From Candidatus Levyibacteriota bacterium (lineage in GTDB: Bacteria; Patescibacteria; Microgenomatia; Levybacterales; UBA12049): 11,026 nucleotides of DNA. Positions 6,154 to 11,026 of the stretch are shown here, piece by piece. Both the position numbers and the translations under genes were made by a program. The notes beneath the pieces are model-generated. The model worked only from the letters and a program-made list of their open reading frames with translations. It made no database searches and had not been told where the DNA came from. The stretch spans positions 1 to 11,026 of the forward strand of contig PPGL01000064.1 of assembly GCA_003173915.1 (NCBI GenBank), read 5' to 3'. Numbering within the stretch: position 1 is the stretch's first letter; each line of letters opens with the position of its first letter.

Positions 6154-7506
6154 TTACTTTCTTGTCACGGTGTACGTATAGGGGAAATAGAGAAATGATG
6201 CTGGGGCTTCATCCATAAGATACTTTTGAAAATCTGCATACAGTTTTAAACGAGTTTGTTGGTTAATAGTTTTTCGTCCATCTTCAAGAAGCTGATCAAT
6301 ACGATTACTGTTAAATTTTGTGATATTATTTTCTTGATCTGAGTGCCACAAGGTATATTGATCTGGGTCTAGTGGTTCATTAAAGTTTCCCAAAAACATC
6401 TGAAAGGAATCTGGTTTACTGAGAACAACATTCATTTTTGCTCTGACTCCCACGTCATTCCAAGATTTTATAATCTCTCTGGCTACTTTTTCGTATTTTG
6501 GTAAAACAGAAATAGTAAATTGAGGAATATTGGCTTTTGTATCTTGCTTGATTGTTGCAAGAAGAAGGTTGGCATGATCTTTGTCAGGAAGATAGAGCGT
6601 GTTTTGTTGATAGGCAAAGGAGAGTGGTGGGATAGGAGACAGTGCACGTTCGCCTTCTGCAAAAGACGCAGGTAGTGCAAAAGAAAGTGCGTCACGAAGA
6701 CTTTTATTGGATAAATCTTTGTCCTGCGTATTATAAAATAGTGTTACCAATTGTTGATAGTCCGTATTTTTTGTTATTGTTGCATTAGGAAAAGATGCAA
6801 GAGATGTCTGTAAAAAAGAAATATCTGTGAGTCCAATTGCACTTGAAATATTTCCTAAAACAAATGCAAGTCTGAGAGATTCTTGTGTTGGATAGAATTG
6901 GTATACACGCACTCGAAATTGCTGTTTTACGCCAACTTCTGTAAGTGAGGAGACAAAAGTACCGTTAACTTTTATTTCTTTAATCTGCCAGTCTCCATTG
7001 CCAATAAATCCACTTTTAAAAACAGGCTTTGATAAAGCCGCAAGAAAAGGTGCATATGGTTCTTTGAGTCGAAAAACAAGCGTTGTGGGATTTGGTCTTA
7101 GAACAGTTACATCAGAATACGGAAAGCTAAGCGAATCTGAGGTTACTATACTTCCATCACTAAAACGTTGATTTTGTTTGAGGTGAATAATATATGTTTT
7201 TCCGCTATCTTGTATTTCCCACGAAGAAGCAAGGTTTGGCAGAATGTTACCATGGGAATCAACTTTCGTAAGCCCGCGGGAAACATCTTCTAAAATATAT
7301 TGAGGAAGCGTCTCGACAGTGTATGCGCCAACAACGCCAATTGTTTCTTTTTGTACGAGTGGAAACTTGGCAATAAGAGTAGGAAGGAAAAATTGTAAAA
7401 TAAAAAAGAAAAGAAGGCCGAAAATAAAAAAGAAAAAAATGGTCTTTCTCCATTTTTTAATGTAGGCTTTTACAAGCCAAAAAACGAGCCGTTTATTTAC
7501 TGCCAT
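6154..7506 (-). CDS. Membrane-anchored SBP_bac_5 (OppA/DppA-like) protein
   Basis: This 450-residue protein of the peptide-binding ABC transporter family has the N-lobe signature near 71-120: ILEDVSRGLTKVD, then NILPNLASSWEI, then GKTYIIHLKQNQRFSDGS. Later regions (ALSFALPASF, SPIPPLSFAY and the EIIKSWNDVGV helix) also match the family. Instead of a lipoprotein signal it has a basic N-terminus and one long hydrophobic segment (about 22-45, very Phe-rich) with no lipobox Cys, so it is probably tethered outside by a signal anchor. It is somewhat shorter than the usual 500-550 residues. No permease or ATPase subunit is nearby, so transport is not shown; it may act alone or with a distant transporter. 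The ATG lies 6 bases after the secG stop with no clear Shine-Dalgarno, which suggests translational coupling. It is the last gene of the - strand run and converges on uvrC across 28 bases with no evident terminator hairpin. Confidence 0.85.
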   Translation of the reverse strand: MAVNKRLVFWLVKAYIKKWRKTIFFFFIFGLLFFFILQFFLPTLIAKFPLVQKETIGVVGAYTVETLPQYILEDVSRGLTKVDSHGNILPNLASSWEIQDSGKTYIIHLKQNQRFSDGSIVTSDSLSFPYSDVTVLRPNPTTLVFRLKEPYAPFLAALSKPVFKSGFIGNGDWQIKEIKVNGTFVSSLTEVGVKQQFRVRVYQFYPTQESLRLAFVLGNISSAIGLTDISFLQTSLASFPNATITKNTDYQQLVTLFYNTQDKDLSNKSLRDALSFALPASFAEGERALSPIPPLSFAYQQNTLYLPDKDHANLLLATIKQDTKANIPQFTISVLPKYEKVAREIIKSWNDVGVRAKMNVVLSKPDSFQMFLGNFNEPLDPDQYTLWHSDQENNITKFNSNRIDQLLEDGRKTINQQTRLKLYADFQKYLMDEAPASFLYFPYTYTVTRK

Positions 7507-7512
7507 AGTGTT

Positions 7513-7728
7513 TTAATGAGGTATTACAAGTAGTACTATTGACGTGCAGGCGAATAAAACTGTCAAAACAATTGTAGCGTATATAAGCAGTTTCTCGGCA
7601 CTTCTTTTACTTCGATAAACCTCACCACTTCCACCAAAAGCCGTTGTGAGGCCTGTTCCTTGCATTTGCAACAATATCGATGCAATGAGAAGGATGGTAA
7701 TAATAACTTGAAGAACAATAAGTACCAC
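7513..7728 (-). CDS. secG: SecG, preprotein translocase subunit
   Basis: This is a 71-residue protein with the SecG architecture: transmembrane helix 1 (about 2-22), a cytoplasmic loop with QMQGTGLTTAFGGSGEVYRSKRSAEK, and helix 2 (about 47-68). The GL-AFGG pattern and the basic residues before helix 2 are typical. SecG assists SecYE in protein export at the inner membrane. The start is a GTG 7 bases after the yvcK stop. AGGG lies almost directly before it, too close for an ideal ribosome site, so coupling to yvcK translation is likely. The length is normal. It lies between yvcK and the anchored binding protein in a run with gaps of 6-7 bases. Confidence 0.93.
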   Translation of the reverse strand: MVLIVLQVIITILLIASILLQMQGTGLTTAFGGSGEVYRSKRSAEKLLIYATIVLTVLFACTSIVLLVIPH

Positions 7729-7735
7729 GCCCTAA

Positions 7736-8704
7736 TTATATATATTCCATGAGGGTTTTTGCAAGCTTTTTGGAGCTATGATAGAGGGGAAATTCTTCAT
7801 TGACCAAGTCTTGAGAAATAACAGATATTTGTTGAGGAAGCATTCCGTCTTTTTGTGTTACATACGTATAATGATACTTTTGAGGAATAGGGATTGTTGT
7901 ATTAGAATTTGTTAACACAATGTCAAAGGGAAAGGTATCAATATGTCGCTTTATTGCCAGAACATAATCTTCTACAAAGTATCCAAGAGTTTCAAATGGT
8001 TTATTTGCTACATTAACAATAAAAATTTTCTTTGCTCGACTTTTTTTTAGTGCGTTTGCAATATCTGGAACAACCAAAACAGGTAGTAAGTTTGTATATA
8101 AATCGCCTGGACCACAAATGATGCAATCTGCCTCTAGAATTTGTTCTACGGCTCGTGGCGATGCTTTTGCACCTGATGGGTGTAAAAGAATTTTTTGGAG
8201 TATCCGCTTTCCCTCGTATTTTCCAAGATCGATTGCTTCCTCCCCAAAAATTTCTTTTCCCTCAACGGTAAGTGCCGAAATATCAACTGGTGTTGTTGTT
8301 GCAGGAATAAAGGTTCCTTTTACATCAAATACTCGCTGAAATTCTTCAATGGCTTTCTCAAAATTTCCTGTTACTTTTTCAAGTGCAACCATAATTAGAT
8401 TGCCTAGTTTTTGTCCATCGAGTTCACGATCTTCTCCATATCTCTCTCCTGGAAATCTATAGGTAAGTAAATCTTTAATAAGATTTCCGTGATTTGTCAT
8501 GACAGACATGCAAGAAACAATGTCTCCTGCAGGCATAATGTTGTATAACCGTCTTAGTCTTCCAGAAGAACCCCCATTATCTGCCATGGAAACAATTGTT
8601 GTGATATTGGTGGTATATTCTTTGAGTCCTTTCAGCATGTTTACAGTGCCGATTCCACCACCAAGACAAACTATTTTTTTACTTGTTATTCCTGCATTAG
8701 CCAT
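7736..8704 (-). CDS. yvcK: YvcK/CofD-family protein (gluconeogenesis factor)
   Basis: This 322-residue cytoplasmic protein belongs to the YvcK family. In Bacillus, YvcK binds UDP-sugars such as UDP-GlcNAc and is needed for cell-wall homeostasis on gluconeogenic carbon sources; the related CofD is a transferase. The nucleotide-binding loop GGGIGTVNMLKGLK is at 15-28. MADNGGSSGRLR at 40-51 matches the family's DDGGSSGRLR apart from Asp to Asn at 43. MPAGDIVSCM is at 58-67, LDGQKLGNLIMVAL near 95-108 and CGPGDLYTNLLP at 197-208. The ATG at 8704 lies inside the 3' end of the upstream membrane-protein gene (19-base overlap), and no strong Shine-Dalgarno is seen. Family assignment is firm; the regulatory role in this organism is inferred from Bacillus. 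Confidence 0.93.
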   Translation of the reverse strand: MANAGITSKKIVCLGGGIGTVNMLKGLKEYTTNITTIVSMADNGGSSGRLRRLYNIMPAGDIVSCMSVMTNHGNLIKDLLTYRFPGERYGEDRELDGQKLGNLIMVALEKVTGNFEKAIEEFQRVFDVKGTFIPATTTPVDISALTVEGKEIFGEEAIDLGKYEGKRILQKILLHPSGAKASPRAVEQILEADCIICGPGDLYTNLLPVLVVPDIANALKKSRAKKIFIVNVANKPFETLGYFVEDYVLAIKRHIDTFPFDIVLTNSNTTIPIPQKYHYTYVTQKDGMLPQQISVISQDLVNEEFPLYHSSKKLAKTLMEYI

Positions 8705-9090
8705 ATTAGTGCTATTTTAATACCTGAGTGAATTAATGCAATAAGCAAAAATGCAAAAATTGTGTTAAAAGTAAGTGCAGGTACAACAAACCCTGCAAGT
8801 GAAATTCCAGGCCACAAAAACGCGTGGATTGAGAATTGCCTGACAAAAAGTGTAAGTACATATAATATAACCGCATTAACAACAATCGTAAACGCACCAA
8901 AGGTTATCATATTAAATGGAAAAGCAATTATTCCTAAAATAGGTTTTAAAATTACAGAAAGAATAGAAAGGGTTGTTCCACTTATAAGAAGTGCTGGAAG
9001 TCCGCCAAGAATTCTCACTCCTGCAAATATTTGAGAAAGCAAAAAAAGCGAAAACGAGTTAAATGCAATAGACCTAACAATTGTTTTCAT
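8686..9090 (-). CDS. Four-helix membrane protein, PF04020 (YvlD / phage-holin IV-like)
   Basis: This 134-residue, highly hydrophobic protein has about four transmembrane helices. The central LKPILGIIAFPFNMITFGAF followed by IVVNAVILYVL is the hallmark of the PF04020 family, named after a mycobacteriophage holin but widespread as a chromosomal membrane protein (YvlD in Bacillus). There is no lysin or phage gene nearby, so a lysis role is not supported; its real function is unknown. It is the first gene of the - strand run, overlaps yvcK by 19 bases, and is probably co-transcribed with yvcK, secG and the binding protein. The ATG at 9090 has no Shine-Dalgarno. A TATAAT lies 4 bases before it on the - strand, so the mRNA is probably leaderless. 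Confidence 0.85.
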   Translation of the reverse strand: MKTIVRSIAFNSFSLFLLSQIFAGVRILGGLPALLISGTTLSILSVILKPILGIIAFPFNMITFGAFTIVVNAVILYVLTLFVRQFSIHAFLWPGISLAGFVVPALTFNTIFAFLLIALIHSGIKIALIWLMQE

Positions 9091-9094
9091 TGGG

Positions 9095-9129
9095 ATTATA
9101 TGCTAACAAATTCGCCAACTTCGTGTCAA
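9095..9129 (-). promoter_or_regulatory. Predicted leaderless promoter of the PF04020-yvcK-secG-SBP run
   Basis: On the - strand an exact TTGACA (+ strand 9124-9129) is followed after 18 bases by TAGCAT and after 23 bases by TATAAT (+ strand 9095-9100). Either -10 candidate puts the transcription start within a few bases of the ATG at 9090. That fits the lack of a ribosome binding site. Spacing to the better -10 is longer than usual. Confidence 0.55.
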
Positions 9130-9137
9130 ACTGGATG

Positions 9138-9146
9138 TGCTACAAT
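9138..9146 (+). promoter_or_regulatory. Predicted extended -10 promoter of the DUF2130 gene, probably leaderless
   Basis: TGCTACAAT is an extended -10 element (TGn plus TACAAT) ending 7 bases before the ATG at 9154, so transcription would start at or next to the start codon. AGGAG at 9147-9151 resembles a Shine-Dalgarno but sits only 2 bases from the ATG and would be largely untranscribed. No convincing -35 is seen. The same 11-mer TGCTACAATAG occurs at 2884-2894. Confidence 0.6.
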
Positions 9147-9153
9147 AGGAGCC

Positions 9154-10296
9154 ATGCAAACAATACGATGTCCTCACTGCAAAAAAGAAATAGAAATTTC
9201 CCAAGCGCTTCATGATCAAGTTTTGGCTGAACTCTCTGCTGATCAGGAAGAGAAGTTTAAAAAGGAATTAGAAAAAGTTAAAGAACAAGAGCAAGAAAAA
9301 ACCGCAAAAAAGATAAAAGAAGAATTCAATTTACAAATAAAAACAGCAACAGAAGAAGTAGATGAAGCAAAAGAAAAAAATAAAAAACTCCAGGATCAAC
9401 TTATTGAACTTACCAAACTCCTTCGTGAGCAAAAAGAAAAAACAGAGCAAATTGAGCTTGAAAATCAAAAAAAATTACTAAAAGCACAAGAAACATTACG
9501 AGAGGAAATTACAAAAGTTGTTGCTGAAAAGGCAAGTCTTGAAGTTGCAGAACTGAAGAAAAAACTTGATGATACACAAAAAGCTCTTGAAGATGCCAGA
9601 CAAAAGTCTCAGCAAAGTTCGCAACAATTGCAAGGAGAAGTTTTGGAATTACAACTTGAAGAATCTTTGTCTGCATCTTTTCCAGATGACAGTATCGAAC
9701 CTGTTGCAAAGGGCGTTAAAGGAGCAGATATTACCCATACTGTCCGTACAGCACGAGGAAATGTATGTGGCGTTATTTTGTGGGAACTCAAAAGAACAAA
9801 ATCATGGTCTGAGGGTTGGGTTGATAAATTAAAACAGGATTTTCGAGATACAAAAGCTGATGTTCCAATTATTGTCTCCGAAGCACTTCCTGAGGATGCA
9901 CGCTCAGGTTTTGGTGTTCGGGATGATGTGATTATTTGTTCCTTACCACTTGCAATCACCGTTGCCGAACTTGTGAGAAAAAGACTTATTGATGTAGCAA
10001 GAGAAAAATATCTTGCGCTTCATAAAAATAATAAAACACATGCTGAAAGACTTTTTGAATATATTACAAGCAATGATTTTATTCAGCAACTTAAGGCAAT
10101 GAGTGAGCTAAGAAAAGATATGAAAGAGCAAATAGATAAAGAAAGAGCAGCATTTGAAAAAATATGGAAAATGCGAGAAATTCAAATTCAAAGATTATCA
10201 AGTAGCGCTGCTTCAATTACTGGAAGTTTGCAGGGACTGTTGGGAAATTCAATGCCTCAACTGGACGGAATGGATACATTAGAAATCGAAGGGTAA
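9154..10296 (+). CDS. DUF2130 coiled-coil protein with nuclease-like motifs
   Basis: This is a 380-residue cytoplasmic protein. It begins with a half zinc-finger (IRCPHCKKEIEI, C6 and C9, with no second Cys pair), then a highly charged coiled coil at about 30-160 (Lys/Glu/Gln-rich). The DUF2130 domain runs from GEVLELQLEESL near 161 to about 290: KGADITHTV (D192), then WELKRTKSW (E211, K213), then KLKQD. The spacing E165/E169, D192, E211-x-K213 resembles a PD-(D/E)xK nuclease core, so DNA cleavage or binding is plausible but not shown. A charged helical region (about 315-350) ends the protein. I chose the ATG at 9154 because the sequence becomes family-like at MQTIRCPHC; the open frame extends upstream to 9031 but would run into the divergent gene. 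The promoter directly abuts the start. The gene stands alone and converges on the PKD gene across 26 bases. Confidence 0.88.
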   Translation: MQTIRCPHCKKEIEISQALHDQVLAELSADQEEKFKKELEKVKEQEQEKTAKKIKEEFNLQIKTATEEVDEAKEKNKKLQDQLIELTKLLREQKEKTEQIELENQKKLLKAQETLREEITKVVAEKASLEVAELKKKLDDTQKALEDARQKSQQSSQQLQGEVLELQLEESLSASFPDDSIEPVAKGVKGADITHTVRTARGNVCGVILWELKRTKSWSEGWVDKLKQDFRDTKADVPIIVSEALPEDARSGFGVRDDVIICSLPLAITVAELVRKRLIDVAREKYLALHKNNKTHAERLFEYITSNDFIQQLKAMSELRKDMKEQIDKERAAFEKIWKMREIQIQRLSSSAASITGSLQGLLGNSMPQLDGMDTLEIEG

Positions 10297-10322
10297 CACA
10301 AGTTTTATTTTCAGAAATTCCT

Positions 10323-11026
10323 TTATAGTCCAAATGTTATTAAGCCTCCAACAACAATAATAATTGTTCCAATAATTCCAATTTGAGCAAAGATATCTCC
10401 AGGTCCAGTTTTTGGAATTGGATTACTTGGCTGTTGTGGTGGCTGAGATGGTGGATTGTAATGCCCGCCGGGTGGAGGTGTGACAACTGTTATAACAAGA
10501 CTGCATTGTCCAATAATTCCTGTACTTTGTCCAAGTTGATCATAAAATGTGACTGTTGCCAAATATGAACCTAAATTTTGATACGTATGAGACGAAGGAA
10601 CGCTTGCATTTTTACTGCCAAGTGTTCCTCCTTGGGTTAATGTTTGACTTTGTCCATCTCCAAATGCAAAAAGAGCTTTTGTAATAGGATTATCCTGAGA
10701 AGATGCACTACCCGTAAATGTTAGGGAATACGGTTTATAGCCTGTTTTTCCTCTATCACTTGTAAGGTTAAGACAAGATGGATATCCAGGTGGAACAGGA
10801 GTTCCATTTGGTGGAAGGGTTACTGTTGGAGTTGTGGTTAACACAATTGTTTGAGTGGGTGTTAGGGTTACTGTTAGTGTTGGTGTACCTGTTGGAGTAT
10901 TCGAAACAGATGGAGTAATTGTTGGTGTTGTTGTAATTGATGGTGTGCTTGTTGGAGTACTGGAGACAGCAGGTGTATTTGTTGGTGTCATGGTTGGCGT
11001 TGCAGATGGTCGTATGGTTGGGGTAG
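10323..11026 (-). CDS. PKD-domain surface protein with Thr-Pro stalk and C-terminal anchor (5' partial)
   Basis: The frame stays open through the right edge, so the true start is outside; the ATG at 10991 is simply a Met within the TP-rich stretch. Reading inward: a low-complexity Thr/Pro/Ser stalk (nucleotides 11026 to about 10800), then a PKD-type beta-sandwich (about 10780-10480) with ALFAFGDGQSQT and SHTYQNLGSYLATVTFYD, its edges marked by two cysteines (SCLNL and GQCSL) that could form a disulfide. A Pro/Gln-rich spacer follows, then IPKTGPGDIF and a hydrophobic helix ending in ITFGL. The PKTGPG plus helix resembles an LPxTG-type sorting signal, but the first residue is Ile and no basic residues follow the helix, so sortase attachment is uncertain; plain membrane anchoring is possible. 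PKD domains usually mediate adhesion or act as spacers on cell-surface proteins. The function of the missing N-terminal part is unknown. Confidence 0.8.
   Translation of the reverse strand, partial: TPTIRPSATPTMTPTNTPAVSSTPTSTPSITTTPTITPSVSNTPTGTPTLTVTLTPTQTIVLTTTPTVTLPPNGTPVPPGYPSCLNLTSDRGKTGYKPYSLTFTGSASSQDNPITKALFAFGDGQSQTLTQGGTLGSKNASVPSSHTYQNLGSYLATVTFYDQLGQSTGIIGQCSLVITVVTPPPGGHYNPPSQPPQQPSNPIPKTGPGDIFAQIGIIGTIIIVVGGLITFGL
10861..10980. repeat. 60-base degenerate tandem repeat encoding the Thr-Pro stalk
   Basis: The 60-base blocks 10861-10920 and 10921-10980 match at about 44 of 60 positions by my count, and the pattern carries on toward the right edge (GTTGGTGT at 10981-10988). Each unit encodes about 20 residues of the form TPxVSxTPTxTPS. 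It is likely to vary in copy number between strains and may collapse in assemblies. Confidence 0.65.

Noticed and set aside
6600..6720. A third repeat-derived insert, in the binding protein around FAEGERALSPIPP
   Set aside because: The segment fits the family (a short version of the region before SPIPP...AY), and the DNA has no strong palindrome or GC shift.
8686..9090. Phage holin or lysis cassette
   Set aside because: Despite the family's name there is no endolysin or phage gene nearby, and the gene is overlapped by yvcK in a housekeeping run.
9147..9151. AGGAG as a Shine-Dalgarno for the DUF2130 gene
   Set aside because: It is only 2 bases from the ATG, too close for normal ribosome pairing, and lies between the -10 box and the expected transcription start.
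9031..9153. Upstream extension of the DUF2130 gene to 9031
   Set aside because: The extra residues are basic, Cys-containing and unlike the family, overlap the divergent membrane-protein gene, and would span the promoter region; the family match begins at the ATG at 9154.
10989..10991. ATG at 10991 as the start of the PKD protein
   Set aside because: The same TP-rich pattern continues in frame to the window edge, and a signal peptide is missing, so the start is outside.

Overview
The window is about 37-40% GC (estimated by eye), densely packed, and uses TAA or TGA stops with no sign of recoding. It looks like a small-genome bacterium of the Candidate Phyla Radiation (Patescibacteria), possibly Microgenomates. 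That placement is an inference. It rests on the compact proteins, the very short or absent leaders, a stand-alone anchored peptide-binding protein next to SecG and YvcK, and surface proteins with TP-rich linkers. I saw no tRNA, rRNA, CRISPR array, transposase or prophage block.

Layout. On the + strand: the 3' nine-tenths of uvrA (2-2830); an 186-base gap holding AT-rich degenerate repeats, a likely promoter and a REP-like palindromic repeat; an exported membrane-anchored transglutaminase-like protein (3017-4810); and uvrC (4746-6125), which overlaps it by 65 bases. On the - strand, read from 9090 down to 6154, is a tight four-gene run: a four-helix PF04020 membrane protein, YvcK, SecG and a membrane-anchored SBP_bac_5 protein. 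A 63-base divergent gap at 9091-9153 carries back-to-back promoter-like elements that would both give nearly leaderless mRNAs. It leads on the + strand to a DUF2130 coiled-coil protein with nuclease-like motifs (9154-10296). Converging on it is the 3' part of a PKD-domain surface protein with a Thr-Pro repeat stalk (10323 to beyond the right edge).

How the genes fit together. UvrA and UvrC belong to nucleotide excision repair (uvrB is not in the window). The - strand run concerns the envelope and export: SecG is part of the translocon, YvcK is a sugar-nucleotide-binding regulator of wall and carbon metabolism, and the SBP protein is outward facing. The transglutaminase-like and PKD proteins are also predicted to face outward.

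The gene content is mostly ordinary housekeeping, and I do not see a convincing new multi-gene system. The most unusual signals are small. (1) Repeat-derived DNA has been read in frame into both repair genes: a REP-like half element in uvrA at 240-266, related to the intergenic element at 2907-3006, and an unrelated GC-rich hairpin in uvrC at 5882-5902. (2) UvrC ends before the usual helix-hairpin-helix domain and has an incomplete cysteine set. (3) The 11-mer TGCTACAATAG recurs as a probable promoter core at two sites, at least one of them apparently leaderless.
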